From the NCBI GenBank assembly GCA_016935355.1, contig JAFGRC010000026.1, positions 1 to 41,804 on the forward strand: a stretch of 41,804 nucleotides of DNA, in the 5' to 3' direction. This document shows, one piece after another, positions 1 to 10,918 of the stretch; position 1 is the first letter of the stretch; the number at the start of each line of letters is the position of its first letter. Position numbers and translations under genes: made by a program. The notes below the pieces were generated by a model. That model saw only the letters and a program-made list of their open reading frames with translations. It made no database searches and was not told where the DNA came from. The DNA comes from Bacteroidales bacterium (GTDB lineage: Bacteria > Bacteroidota > Bacteroidia > Bacteroidales > UBA10428).

Positions 1-2781
1 ATGATGCTGTTGTTGACAACAATACCGATAAGGCTTATGGCACCGATAAAAGCCGTGAACGAAAAAGAATTGCCTGTTATGAAGAGTGCCACGGCGGCTC
101 CCGTGATGGCAAGCGGCACGGATGAAAAAATGATGAGGGGTTGCCTGACAGACCTGAACTGCAGTACCAGTACAGCGAATATCAGCAAGGCTGCGATGAT
201 CAGTGCCCTGGTCATTCCCCCGAAACTTTCCTGCCTGCTTTCCAGTTCACCGGCAAAGAAATATTCATATCCGTCAGGCCAGGGATAAGCCTGCAGCCAG
301 GGATCGATCCCGCCGATCACATCATCCAGGAAATGTCCCTTTTGGATATCCGCCGTAATGGTAGCACACCGCATCAGGTTATAATGCATCAGGATTCCCG
401 AAGAAGGTTCGAATATGATTTCAGCAAGCTGAGTCAGCGGTATAAAGCGGTTTTGCAGTGATTTAACATAAAGGTTTGACAGGTCTTCAACAGCTATGGA
501 ATCCCCTTTCTGCATTCTCAGTACAATATCGTACTCCTCGCCTTCCGAACCATGGAATTCTGATACCGGCAGACCGGCAATATAGGCCCTGACGGTCCTG
601 TCAATATCCGAAACAGGCACGCCCAACATTCCTGCCTTATCTTTATTGATGACGATCTTCAGATCGGTACTGATCTTTTTAATCTGGTTGTCAATATTGA
701 TAACACCCGGTACCTTCCTGAGCTCTTCTTCAACCTTTCCCGCAATATTGATCAAAGTACCCGTATTTTCACCTGTGATCTTGACCACAACAGGTGCTTC
801 AATCGGCGAACCCTGCTCAAGCTCCTTGATTTCAACACGCGCAAATGTAAAAGAGCTGAATTTTCTCCTCAGACGTGCGATCAGATCATCAAATTCCTTC
901 ACTTTAAAATATTCCAGTTCCACATAGATCTCCGCAAAATTCCTTTGCTCCTGCGCCGGTACAATATTGTAATATATGCGTGGATTCCCGTGTCCCACAT
1001 TGGTTGCGTACCTTTTCACCAGTGGTATGGTATCCAGAATCTGCTCCACCGTCCTTGCTGCGGCATCAGTCCTGTGGATATCAGATTGCTCGGGAACAGC
1101 AATGCGGATCAGAAATTGGTTCTTTTCAGCTTTCGGAAAGAACGATATGCCAATAACGGCAATCAGTCCCAGCGATAAGCAGAAGGTAAGAAAAGTTATG
1201 AATATCGTATGCCATGGCTTATCTAAAGCGACTCTGAGGATTCGGGAGTAAGGACCTTCAATGACCGCATTGAGTAATCTCTTTATGGGCAAAGAATCTG
1301 CCCTTCCGGAAGCTGGTTTCAGAAAGATCCCTGCCAGGTAGGGTGTCAGGATTACAGCGATCAGCAGGGAAGCAAAAAGTGTCAGAATTACGGTTACCGG
1401 CAGGCTCTGGACAAACTTACCCGACCTGTCAGGCATCATGATTATGGGAAGGAAAGCGAGCTGGGTGGTTAATGTAGCACTCAGAACAGCAAAAAACAGC
1501 TGACCGGTAGCTTCCATGGAAGCTTTCGCCGGATCAATACCCTGCCGTATAAAGCGCTCAATATTCTCTGTAATTACAATTGAATTGTCGACCAGCATAC
1601 CCAGTGTAATGACCAGGGCTGCAATGGATATCTGCTGCAATCCGAATCCGGCAAGATCCACCAGTCCCAGTCCGATTACTATGGACAGTGGCACGGCCAG
1701 TATCACCAGTAATGAAACCCTGAATCCCAGTGAAAAAAAGATCAGAATGCCCACAATGATCATACCCTGCATCAGATTCATCAGAAATCCGTTGATCCGC
1801 TCCTTAACGCTTGCCGACTGGTCAAAAACCGTCATAAGCTCAACACCTTCACCTGTATTCCTGCCTGCCGTGTCAACAGTCTGGTGGATCAGGTCGGCAA
1901 TGTCGAAAATATTGACATCTTCCTTTTGCTTCACTGCGAGGAAAATGGCACGGTGCCCGTTAAACCGTGTAATCCAGGTCTCATCTTTATAGTCATAATC
2001 CACACCGGCAACATCGCCCAGAATGATGAGGCGTCCCTCATATGATCCCACGACCGTATTCCTGATTTCTTCCGGGGTTTCGTATGAACCGCTGGTCCTG
2101 ACCGTAAAGCTTGCATCCCCTGAACGGATCTTTCCTCCGGGAATGTTCAGGTTGTTGCTGACAATTGCATTCCCCACCTGATCAAGGGAAATGTTCATCA
2201 TGGACATTTTCGCAAAATCCAGTGAAACCCTGATTTCCTGATCAGGCAGGCCGTAGATATCGACCGATTTCACTCCGCTGATCTGCTCGATGTCCTTTTT
2301 AAGCCTCTTGGCATATTCCTCAAGAATGCTGTATTCAACTGAATCGGAAACAAATGCAAGCTGCAGGATATTCACGTCACTGCTGCTCCATTTGCTGATC
2401 GTGATGTTGTAGATTTCTTCAGGAAGACTGCTCCGGACTGCATTAACCTGCTGTACGACCTCGCTGTATTTATCCGCAGCATCCGTTCCAAAGATAAATT
2501 CGACTGAGATGCTTACAATTCCGTCTTTTATGGTGGTTTCTATGCGTTTGATATCTTCGAGCTCATTCATAGCTTCTTCCAGGGGATTTACGACGAGCTC
2601 CTCGAGATCTTCGGGACTTGCTCCCGGCAGGATGACAAACACGCTCGCTCCGGGTAATGTTAAAGGAGGATCCTCAGTCCGGGGCATGGTAAAAAAAGCC
2701 TGAATGCCCATGAAGGTAAGCAGCAGAAAGATGATCAGCACAAACTGATGATTGTCCGAAGCCAGTTTGGGAAGATTCATT
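1..2781 (-). CDS. RND efflux pump inner-membrane subunit, HAE1/AcrB-like (3' end cut by window)
   Basis: This is the proton-driven inner-membrane transporter of a tripartite efflux system, probably for hydrophobic or amphiphilic compounds. The frame reads without a stop for 927 codons to the window edge. The family is usually a little over 1000 residues, so only the end is missing. The start MNLPKLASDNH is followed by the first membrane segment and then the porter-domain motif LPGASPEDLEELV. TM4 near residues 390-405 carries GMLVDNSIVITENIER, where classical AcrB-type pumps have two adjacent Asp; here the second is Asn. A second porter half and further membrane helices follow. It lies 27 bp downstream of its adaptor and is the last visible gene of a tolC-adaptor-pump operon. 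The family is clear; the substrate cannot be read from sequence. Confidence 0.93.
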
Positions 2782-2808
2782 GCCTTGTATTTAAAAGATC
2801 ATTTGGAT

Positions 2809-3843
2809 TCATTTTCGATCCGGCACTGGTTGAACAGTCATACCATCCGATATAAACTGATGACCTTCGGTAATTATAAACAGGGAATCCCCGGAAATGT
2901 CCCTGGCATAAATAAAATCGCCCCTTACTGCCTCAACCTGTACGGAAATGCTGACAACCTTACGGTCCCTTACCTCATAAATCCGGGCCTGGCGTCCGTC
3001 CCCTTCCACAAGGGCTCCTGTCGGGATGATCCAGTACCACGACTGATCTGAAGGATATACAAAGGCCTTTCCGATCAGTCCTGTTGCCATGCGCTTTTCG
3101 TTCCGGTCCAGCATCAGCTCAATGTCAAATGTTCCGGTATAAGGATCCGCCATGCCGCTGATCTCCGTCACCACAGCCGGGAAAGTTGTACCGGGCCATG
3201 CATCCAGATATACCACAGCCGAGTCTCCCAGATCACAACGAACAACATCCCTGTCGGCAACGCTTGTCTGCAATACCCATTGACTGTCTGTCGATCCGAA
3301 CAGGATCACCGGCATGCCCTCGCCTGTAATTTCTTCTGGACTGGCAAGTTTTTTCAGGATCTTTCCGTTTGCAGGTGCCCTGATCTCAGTGTAACTGGTA
3401 TTAAATAAGGTGCTGGCAAGCGTTTGTTCCGCAATTTCAAGTGCTGTCCGGGCATTTTGATACTGTTCCAGGGTTGCCACACTGTCACGGTACAGGTTGC
3501 TGACCCTTTCAAAATCACGCTGTGCTTTACCAAATGCCAGTTCTGCCTGTGTCCTTGCAGCCGTAAACTCGTCCTGTTTCAGCCGCGCCAGTAGCCGTCC
3601 TTTCTGCACAGTTTCACCTTCCTGAACGAACACATTTTCAATAATGCCGCCTTTTTTAAAGCTGAGTTTGATTTCATCCCGGGTGGTGATCCTTCCCGCA
3701 GCGACCAACGGAATCCCGGTATACGTTTTATGAATCACTGTAACGATAACTTCCGGGGGACTGACCGTTACCTGCTGATCCGGCTGCCTGTTGCATGAAG
3801 ACAGCAAAAACAGCATGATGAGTGATGACAGGATACATTTCAT
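2809..3843 (-). CDS. RND periplasmic adaptor (membrane fusion) lipoprotein
   Basis: This periplasmic adaptor joins the RND pump to the TolC-like channel. The 344-residue protein begins with a lipoprotein signal, MKCILSSLIMLFLLSSC, so the mature form is probably lipid-anchored at Cys17. The order is typical of the family: a lipoyl half-motif (VFVQEGETVQKGRLLARL), a helical hairpin (FGKAQRDFERVSNLYRDS), the second lipoyl half (IRAPANGKILKKL), then beta-barrel and membrane-proximal domains. Its ATG overlaps the stop of the upstream channel gene by 4 bp, which implies translational coupling, and the pump gene follows after 27 bp. Adaptor identity is secure; substrate is unknown. Confidence 0.93.
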   Translation of the reverse strand: MKCILSSLIMLFLLSSCNRQPDQQVTVSPPEVIVTVIHKTYTGIPLVAAGRITTRDEIKLSFKKGGIIENVFVQEGETVQKGRLLARLKQDEFTAARTQAELAFGKAQRDFERVSNLYRDSVATLEQYQNARTALEIAEQTLASTLFNTSYTEIRAPANGKILKKLASPEEITGEGMPVILFGSTDSQWVLQTSVADRDVVRCDLGDSAVVYLDAWPGTTFPAVVTEISGMADPYTGTFDIELMLDRNEKRMATGLIGKAFVYPSDQSWYWIIPTGALVEGDGRQARIYEVRDRKVVSISVQVEAVRGDFIYARDISGDSLFIITEGHQFISDGMTVQPVPDRK

Positions 3844-5231
3844 GGTAAAGTGCTGTTGTAATACGGATTAATATTTTCGACCGCTGTGATCCTTAACAGA
3901 TCAAAATAAGCAATATAATAATCATATTTTTTTATGATACGGTTCATCATGCTTTGCGACCACTGTGTCCGTGCATCTGTATATTCGAGCAAAGCCGACT
4001 GTCCGTTTTCATATTTGCGTTTTATGATATCGAAAGCTTTCCTCATGGCTGCTTCCTCAATAACGGAGGTTTCCATTGCCAGAGTGGCCGACCGGTATCC
4101 ATACCAACCGTCCGTTGCCTCAATCTCAATCCTTTTCAGCACATCCTGTCTGCTGTTTTCAAGTCTTTTTCTGTCAAGTCTTGCCTGCTGCAATTTTTCC
4201 CTGTTCTGAAATCCTTCAAAAAGATCCCAGCGTAAGACCACCGATGCAAGAAAATAATCATACTCTCCCGTAAACCGGTAATCCTCTCCCTGAAATCCGT
4301 AATCGGCAGCTGCAAACAATGTAGGAAGCCTGTTTGCAGAGGACATTCTGACGCTGTAATCCGCCACTTCATCCAGGATGTCAATCTGACCCAGCTCTTC
4401 ACGTTTTGAGCAGGCCGCGTCAGCAACCTCATCGAGTGTGGAAAAGGCCTGAATGATGTCAATTGAATCATTAATAAGGATAGGACTATCAGCGGATTGA
4501 CCAATAAGATAATTAAAATAAGTCCGTGCAAGCTGCTTATCCCGCTCGGATTCCGCGATCTCCTGATCTGTTCGGGAATTTTCCGCCCTGGCCCTGTACA
4601 ATGCATCTGCCGTCACCTTGTCATTTTCCAGCAGCCGTTCGTTGACCCTGACAAATTCATCAGACAATTGTTTGGCCTCCTGAAGCCAGGAACACAATTC
4701 AACGGACTGCAAATATGAAAAATATGCGTTGCGGATTTCTGTAACCAGCTGGCGGGTTGAAACTTCCAGCGCTTTCTGGTCCGCACGTGACATTTCCCTG
4801 TGGATCCTGATATTGTAAAACAGCTGCGTACTGAAAAGGGGTTGCGCCAGGGATATTTTTGTTTCATGCTCCGTTTCCCGTAAAAACCTGAATTCTTCAT
4901 TTCTGAATGCTTCAGGTGTGACCAGAGTTATTCCGGGATTCACGAAATTGTTAAGCAGACTGTAACCTTCGAAGATATCCCGCATGGGAAGCGCAATTGT
5001 CCGCCCTCCTCCGGCCCTTGAATACCTGGCATTGATGCTGATGCCGGGCAGATACATTCCGCGGGCTTCATGGTATTCTGACAGCCTGATCTGATATCCG
5101 ATCCTCTGTTGTTCAAGCTCGTGATTCACTTTGATGCCCTGTCTGATATATTCATCCAGCAGCGCATTCTGTCCTTTTACCATGGTTACAATTCCCGTGG
5201 TTACAATGATTGCCAGAAGTAATTTTTTCAT
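3840..5231 (-). CDS. TolC-family outer-membrane efflux channel
   Basis: This is the outer-membrane exit duct of the RND system encoded just downstream. The 463-residue protein starts with a Sec signal peptide (MKKLLLAIIVTTGIVTMVKG). It has the two-fold helical-hairpin pattern of OEP/TolC proteins, with QPLFSTQLFYNIRIHREM at the first membrane strand and an equivalent RWDLFEGFQNREKLQQARL in the second half. Length is normal for the family. It is the first gene of the tolC-adaptor-pump operon and is separated by about 170 bp from the upstream CusB-like gene, so it probably has its own promoter. Confidence 0.92.
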   Translation of the reverse strand: MKKLLLAIIVTTGIVTMVKGQNALLDEYIRQGIKVNHELEQQRIGYQIRLSEYHEARGMYLPGISINARYSRAGGGRTIALPMRDIFEGYSLLNNFVNPGITLVTPEAFRNEEFRFLRETEHETKISLAQPLFSTQLFYNIRIHREMSRADQKALEVSTRQLVTEIRNAYFSYLQSVELCSWLQEAKQLSDEFVRVNERLLENDKVTADALYRARAENSRTDQEIAESERDKQLARTYFNYLIGQSADSPILINDSIDIIQAFSTLDEVADAACSKREELGQIDILDEVADYSVRMSSANRLPTLFAAADYGFQGEDYRFTGEYDYFLASVVLRWDLFEGFQNREKLQQARLDRKRLENSRQDVLKRIEIEATDGWYGYRSATLAMETSVIEEAAMRKAFDIIKRKYENGQSALLEYTDARTQWSQSMMNRIIKKYDYYIAYFDLLRITAVENINPYYNSTLP

Positions 5232-5253
5232 TTTACAGTACCTGGGTATGATT

Positions 5254-5261
5254 CAAAATTA
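5254..5261 (-). promoter_or_regulatory. Candidate -7 box of the tolC-adaptor-pump operon
   Basis: Read on the minus strand this is TAATTTTG, an exact match to the Bacteroidota -7 consensus TAnnTTTG, about 22 bp upstream of the channel gene's ATG. I found no convincing TTG -33 element at the usual 19-21 bp spacing, so the call is tentative. The rest of the 174-bp gap (5232-5405) is AT-rich without a clear terminator. Confidence 0.35.
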
Positions 5262-5405
5262 AAAGTTACATTTTATTTTAGCAGGATTCAGAAGGTTGAT
5301 CGTAAAATTTTGATTTTGAGGTAATTGGTTTTCTTTAAGTTCAATACACAAGTTACAACATAAAAGTCAGGAAATCATGAAGTAAAAGAATTATTTGTAT
5401 ATTGA

Positions 5406-6539
5406 CTACTCAATCGTCAGATTGAACGTACCTTCAATCAGGATATCCGCTATGGCAGTTTCCGTGATGATCTCTGTATGGGTTTCCGTGACCTGACCAA
5501 CATTTACATATCGTTTTTCAAGCAGGATTTCATCATCCTGTTCAGCTTTTATTACAAAAACGAAGTGTTTATTTTCCTCCTGCTGTATTGCCTCATTTGG
5601 CAAACCGTAAGCTTCTCTGCCCTGTGTTATGATTTCGGCTTCAACATACATACCATCCATAAAGGCATCTTTATCTTCATCCCTGATCCTGCCATATACG
5701 GGGATGGTTCTGGCCTCAGGAGCCACGGATTTTCCAACCATTGTAACTGCGCCCATATGCCATTCATCCAGTGCATCAGCTTTCCGGTATCGGATGGTTT
5801 GTCCCGGTTCAATCCGGGAAACATCTTTTTCAAACGCTGTCAGTCTGAGTTGAAGATCCCTGTTGTCCACTATTTCAACAACAGCATCCTGAGATTCGAT
5901 ATACATACCCAGGGTCACTTCCTGTTTTGTTATATATCCTGTAATGGGTGCACGGATGCTGATCTCTGAAACGATATTTCCCTGGGTTACCTGTTCGGGA
6001 TCAAGACTGATGAGTTTGAGCTTTTCCTCCAGTCCTTCAAATGTTGCCAGGATCTTTTCATATTCACTTTCCGCATTCAGGTAATTCTTCTCTGAAGTAA
6101 TATTATCGCTGATCAGTGATTTCTGACGGTCGTACTCGGCCTTAAGGTAACTCAGACTGTAAAAGGCTTCAAGATAATCCTGCTGCAATTGTATATAATC
6201 CGTATTCTCGAGCGTCAGAATGGTTTCACCCGAACGCACATATTCACCCTCAACCCGATATATACGCTTAACGAAACCGGGCATCATAATACGCACCCTG
6301 GCCCTGCTGTCCGGTGGCACACCAATATTACCATTGAGCCTTATAACACTTTCAAACAGCACCTTTTCCGTATTACCCAAGACCATCTCTGCTGTCCGGA
6401 ACTGTTCCCGGGTAATGATGACTTCATTCCCCTGAATACCTGTGCCGTTTTCTCCGTCATCGCTTCCACCCCGGTGACAGGATGACTGCATCATTGAGGT
6501 TATAATAAGAAATAAAAATAAGCGTGATGTGACGTTCAT
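5406..6539 (-). CDS. CusB/CzcB-like periplasmic adaptor lipoprotein of heavy-metal efflux
   Basis: This is the periplasmic adaptor of the heavy-metal RND system. The 377-residue protein has a lipoprotein-type leader ending in MMQSSC, so Cys21 is the probable lipid site. It has a split lipoyl motif (YRVEGEYVRSGETILTLEN and IRAPITGYITKQEVTLG) around a helical hairpin, then barrel and membrane-proximal domains. The start of the mature protein lacks the Met-rich metal-binding stretch of E. coli CusB, so the metal is not predictable. It lies 12 bp downstream of the CusA-like fusion gene and is clearly co-transcribed with it. No separate channel gene is needed because the channel is fused to the pump. 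Confidence 0.9.
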   Translation of the reverse strand: MNVTSRLFLFLIITSMMQSSCHRGGSDDGENGTGIQGNEVIITREQFRTAEMVLGNTEKVLFESVIRLNGNIGVPPDSRARVRIMMPGFVKRIYRVEGEYVRSGETILTLENTDYIQLQQDYLEAFYSLSYLKAEYDRQKSLISDNITSEKNYLNAESEYEKILATFEGLEEKLKLISLDPEQVTQGNIVSEISIRAPITGYITKQEVTLGMYIESQDAVVEIVDNRDLQLRLTAFEKDVSRIEPGQTIRYRKADALDEWHMGAVTMVGKSVAPEARTIPVYGRIRDEDKDAFMDGMYVEAEIITQGREAYGLPNEAIQQEENKHFVFVIKAEQDDEILLEKRYVNVGQVTETHTEIITETAIADILIEGTFNLTIE

Positions 6540-6551
6540 TGTGCTTGGATT

Positions 6552-9500
6552 TTATAATGTTATATAATTCAGGTCAAGTACAGTCTGATTGTACAGGTCC
6601 AGATTGATCAGGTAATCCGTTTCAATCTGATTTGCATTCTCCAGACTTTTAATGTATTCAAAATAGTCAATTTCACCACTTGCATAGCTTTGCTTTGCCG
6701 TCTTCAGCAATTCAGCCGAAAGTTCTTTGCCGATTGAATGATAATGGCTGATGGCTTCCTCATATTTTTTTAATTCGTTCCTTAGTTCGATGATCTTTGT
6801 CCCTAACGTAATCCTGTAATTTTCAGCGTCAATTTGTGCTATTTCGGTACCGAGTCTGAAGGCCCTCGTTCTTCCTGCCTGTGAGCCGAAAAATACCGGG
6901 ATGGCAATACCAATCTGATACCCCAGATAATTTTTAGCATTGTCGTACTGGTTTGTGCCATAAAAATAGGTCAGATTGAAATCCGGCAGCCAGCTGTTAC
7001 GCTCAATCCTTAGCTGTGATACTGCATGTTCCCGCAGTCCATCAAAATAGGCATATCCCGGATTTAATCCGATCAGGTCATCCCGGACCGGGATCTCATA
7101 CAGGGGTTCATAACGGATCACCAGACTGCTGTCAATCTGCAACAATTTCCCAAGTTGTTCATAAGCGTTACTGACATCCAGATGAAGCTGTCTAAGCTGC
7201 ATCTGGATCTGAGCCTGTTTGGCTCGGGCATTCAGTTTCTCAAGATAATTGGTTTCGCCGGTTTCGTATCGCTTATCCGCAGCCAGTGAAAAATCCGAAT
7301 AGATGCTGTCAAGATACCTGTATTGATTTTGCTGGTTCAGCAAGAACAAAAGGTGAAAATATGACTGCCTCACATTTTTTTCAAGTTCCCTTTTCTTCAT
7401 TTCATATGACGATGAGGATATACTGAGGATGACCTTGTTTGCCTGCTTTTGTGCAAAATAGTATGTCGGGAAATTAAAGGTCTGTTCCACTCCGATGACT
7501 TTGAGCGGATAACCGTTTTCTGCGATGTTATTTTCATCGAAGCCATAGAAAAAATTCGTTTTTTCCACGGTAAAGGCCGTTGGGATCAATGACCTGCTTT
7601 GCATCACCTGCAACTCATATGACCTGAGTTCAAGGTTATTGCTGAATGCCATATTCACGGCGTCCTCGACCGTCAATTCTGTTGTTTGTGCATGGGCATT
7701 GTATACGGGAAAGAGCAACAAAAGAACCACGGGAACACCGCGGATGATTCGTGGCGGCCATAACCGTATGCCGGTTATGCTGTCAAAAATCGTATATAAT
7801 AAAGGTAAGGCTATCATGGTCAACAAAGTTGAAGTGATCAATCCGCCAATCACCACTGTGGCCAGAGGACGCTGCACTTCAGCGCCGGCAGAAGTTGAGA
7901 CCGCCATGGGTAAAAATCCCATTGCCGCTGCTGAAGCAGTCAGCATGACCGGACGCAGCCGCTCCCTGGTACCTTTCAGTATCCGCTCACGCATATCCGT
8001 AATCCCCTGAACTTTAAGTTCTTTAAGGTGTTCGATCATCACAATACCATTTAACACCGCAACACCAAACAGTGCAATGAAACCCACACCGGCTGAAATA
8101 CTAAAAGGCATGTTCCGGATCCAAAGCAGCAGTATCCCTCCGATCGCGGCGAGCGGAATAGCACTGAATACCAGAATGGCTTCCTTAAATGACCTGAAAG
8201 CAAAATGCAATAGTATGAATATCAGCAGCATGGCAACCGGTACGGCAAACTTAAGTCGCTGTGTCGCATTGCGCAGGTTCTCAAACTGACCTCCGTAAGA
8301 TATGGAATAACCAGAAGGTAATTCTATATTTTCATCAATAAGCATCTGAACATCCTCCACAACGGACTGCATATCACGGTTGCGAACATTGATGCTCACC
8401 ACCACCCTTCTTCTGGTGTTTTCGCGCGATATTTTTGCCGGTCCCTGAGTATATTCGATTTTCGCCAGTGCATGCAGGGGAACCTGACTGCCGTCCGGTA
8501 TGCCGATATAGAGATTTTCAAGATTCTTGATGTCCCGGCGGAAAGCTTCGTCAAGCCTCACCACCAAGTCAAACCGTCTTTCACCTTCAAATACGCTCCC
8601 GGCTATCGCACCACCAAATCCTGCAGAAAGTGTCCGGTTGACATCTTCTATATTCAGTCCGTACCGTGCGAGTTTCTTCCGGTCATAAGTCACGCTCATT
8701 TGTGGTAACCCTACTGTCTTTTCCACAATAACATCCGCGGCACCCTCTACTCCAGAAATCAGATCCCTGATCTCATTCGCCTTTTCATCCAGCAGATCGA
8801 TGTCGTCTCCGAAAATCTTGATCGCCACATCCGCCCTGACTCCTGTAATAAGCTCATTAAAACGCATTTCTATGGGTTGCGTGAATTCATAATCGATGCC
8901 GGGGATTACCGAAAGTGCATCCTTGAATTTATTTGCCAGTTCATCCTTTGACTTTGAGCTCACCCATTCGTTTTTTGGTTTTAATTTAATTATAATATCA
9001 CTTTCCTCCATGGACATGGGGTCTGTGGGTACTTCAGCCGCTCCGATCCGGCTTACGATCTGTTCCACCTCGGGAAATTCCGCAAGGAGTATGTTTTCCA
9101 TCATGGTAGTGGTTTCGATTGTTTTTGAAAGCGATGTACCCGTCTTTAGAACCGGTTGGATCACAAAATCACCTTCATCAAGGGTGGGGACAAATTCGCC
9201 TCCCATTCTGACAAATAAAATACCGGTAAAAATAAGCACCGCTAATGCAAGTCCAAGCATGAATTTCTTATGATCGCACGACCATCTGATCACCGGGCAA
9301 TATGCCCTGTATAAATAATTCATGATATTTTTCGAAAAATCCTTTCCGTCTTGTTTTTCCGGTTTCAGGAATAATGAAGAAGCGACCGGCAGCCATGTAA
9401 AGCAGAAAAATATAGCTCCGATCAAGGCAAAACTGAAGGCGAGTGCCATGGGCCGGAACATTTTACCCTCAACACCGGTCAGTGAAAGAATGGGGATGAA

Positions 9501-10889
9501 TACAACCAGTATGATAAATTGTCCGAATATTGCTGATTTCATCATTTTTGCGGTCGCGTCGAAAGTGATATCATCCACAAGGACCTGTCGTTCCGTTACG
9601 CGTATTTCCTGCAATGGACGCTGATTTTCCGTAAGACGGATGACCGTATACTCAACAATAATTACAGCTCCGTCGATAATGATACCAAAGTCGATGGCGC
9701 CCAGACTCATCAGATTGGCGTCAATTCCCAGGATATACATCATGGATATCGTAAATAAAAGGCAGAGTGGTATTAATGAAGCGATCACCAGACCGGAGCG
9801 CAGATTTCCGAGAAGCAGGATCACAACTACTACAACAATGATGCATCCCAGGAGCAGGTTTTCTGTAATGGTGGTTGTGGTTTTGGAAATCAGTTCACTG
9901 CGTTCGACGATCGGATTGATGTAAATCCCCTCCGGTAATGTATTTTGAATTTCAGAAACACGACGTTTTACATCCCTGATAACTTTGCTTGAATTTGCAT
10001 TCTTCAGCATCATGATCTGTCCGAGCACTTTTTCCCCTTCACCGTTTCCTGTTATGGCACCATAACGGTTTGCAAATCCGTAATTTACTTCGGCAACGTC
10101 ATCAATAAGCACAGGAATTCCATCAATGTTCCGCACAACAATGGCCCTCAGATCGTCCAGTGATCTTACAAGACCTTCTCCGCGAATGAAATAGCTCTCG
10201 TTGAGCTTTTCAATATAGGCCCCTCCTGCAATACTGTTGTTCAGTTCCAGTGCTGTGAATACCTCACTGACGGTTATATCCATGGCTCTTAGCTTTTCCG
10301 GGCTGACAGCAACTTCGTATTGTTTCAGGTAACCGCCCCAGGTATTGATCTCAACCACTCCAGGTATACCGGCAAGCTGCCTTTTCACGACCCAGTCCTG
10401 TATGGTACGCAATTCCATCGGTGTGTATTTGGTTTCAAATCCGGGCTTCGAATCAAGAATATATTGGTATATCTCACCCAAACCTGTTGAGATCGGTCCC
10501 ATCTCCGGGGTCCCAAAACCTTCAGGTATGTTTTCCGAGGCAGTTTTGATCTTTTCCGCAATCAGCTGACGTGGCAGATATGCTCCCATCCTGTCCTCAA
10601 AGACAATGGTAACAACAGACAAGCCAAATTTGGAAATGGAACGTATCTCCAATACTCCGGGTAAATTAGCCATTTCCAACTCCACAGGATAGGTTATGAA
10701 CTGTTCCACATCCTGGGTTGATAAGTTGGGTGAGACGGTAATGACCTGTACCTGATTGTTGGTAATATCCGGGACAGCCCCTACCGGTATCTGTGTTATG
10801 GCATAAATTCCAAAGCCGGCAACCGAAAGTGTAAACAGTATAATAATCAGCTTATTTCTGATACTGAATTTGATTATATATTCCAACAT
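6552..10889 (-). CDS. CusA/CzcA-type heavy-metal RND pump fused to a TolC-like channel domain
   Basis: Residues 1 to about 1045 are a complete HME-type RND transporter. It has 12 expected membrane segments and the TM4 motif GAIDFGIIIDGAVIIVEY, whose acidic residues relay protons in CusA/CzcA. After the last membrane helix comes a linker and a hydrophobic stretch, VPVVLLLLFPVYNAHA, at about 1050-1067. It looks like an internal signal peptide. About 380 residues of outer-membrane-factor sequence follow, beginning ELTVEDAVNMAFSNN. Such fusions are known in Bacteroidota. I chose the ATG at 10889 (MLEYIIKFSIRNK) because it matches normal pump N termini. The upstream in-frame ATG at 10973 would begin only 6 bp after the dnaK terminator T-tract and would translate a likely operator. 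The adaptor gene follows after 12 bp. Confidence 0.92.
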   Translation of the reverse strand: MLEYIIKFSIRNKLIIILFTLSVAGFGIYAITQIPVGAVPDITNNQVQVITVSPNLSTQDVEQFITYPVELEMANLPGVLEIRSISKFGLSVVTIVFEDRMGAYLPRQLIAEKIKTASENIPEGFGTPEMGPISTGLGEIYQYILDSKPGFETKYTPMELRTIQDWVVKRQLAGIPGVVEINTWGGYLKQYEVAVSPEKLRAMDITVSEVFTALELNNSIAGGAYIEKLNESYFIRGEGLVRSLDDLRAIVVRNIDGIPVLIDDVAEVNYGFANRYGAITGNGEGEKVLGQIMMLKNANSSKVIRDVKRRVSEIQNTLPEGIYINPIVERSELISKTTTTITENLLLGCIIVVVVVILLLGNLRSGLVIASLIPLCLLFTISMMYILGIDANLMSLGAIDFGIIIDGAVIIVEYTVIRLTENQRPLQEIRVTERQVLVDDITFDATAKMMKSAIFGQFIILVVFIPILSLTGVEGKMFRPMALAFSFALIGAIFFCFTWLPVASSLFLKPEKQDGKDFSKNIMNYLYRAYCPVIRWSCDHKKFMLGLALAVLIFTGILFVRMGGEFVPTLDEGDFVIQPVLKTGTSLSKTIETTTMMENILLAEFPEVEQIVSRIGAAEVPTDPMSMEESDIIIKLKPKNEWVSSKSKDELANKFKDALSVIPGIDYEFTQPIEMRFNELITGVRADVAIKIFGDDIDLLDEKANEIRDLISGVEGAADVIVEKTVGLPQMSVTYDRKKLARYGLNIEDVNRTLSAGFGGAIAGSVFEGERRFDLVVRLDEAFRRDIKNLENLYIGIPDGSQVPLHALAKIEYTQGPAKISRENTRRRVVVSINVRNRDMQSVVEDVQMLIDENIELPSGYSISYGGQFENLRNATQRLKFAVPVAMLLIFILLHFAFRSFKEAILVFSAIPLAAIGGILLLWIRNMPFSISAGVGFIALFGVAVLNGIVMIEHLKELKVQGITDMRERILKGTRERLRPVMLTASAAAMGFLPMAVSTSAGAEVQRPLATVVIGGLITSTLLTMIALPLLYTIFDSITGIRLWPPRIIRGVPVVLLLLFPVYNAHAQTTELTVEDAVNMAFSNNLELRSYELQVMQSRSLIPTAFTVEKTNFFYGFDENNIAENGYPLKVIGVEQTFNFPTYYFAQKQANKVILSISSSSYEMKKRELEKNVRQSYFHLLFLLNQQNQYRYLDSIYSDFSLAADKRYETGETNYLEKLNARAKQAQIQMQLRQLHLDVSNAYEQLGKLLQIDSSLVIRYEPLYEIPVRDDLIGLNPGYAYFDGLREHAVSQLRIERNSWLPDFNLTYFYGTNQYDNAKNYLGYQIGIAIPVFFGSQAGRTRAFRLGTEIAQIDAENYRITLGTKIIELRNELKKYEEAISHYHSIGKELSAELLKTAKQSYASGEIDYFEYIKSLENANQIETDYLINLDLYNQTVLDLNYITL

Positions 10890-10918
10890 AGAATGATGCA
10901 GTTTATCCTTGAAGGATG

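Noticed and set aside
646-1992. Several plus-strand open frames across the first 2 kb
   Set aside because: They are antisense to the RND pump, whose minus-strand frame is unbroken with strong family motifs.
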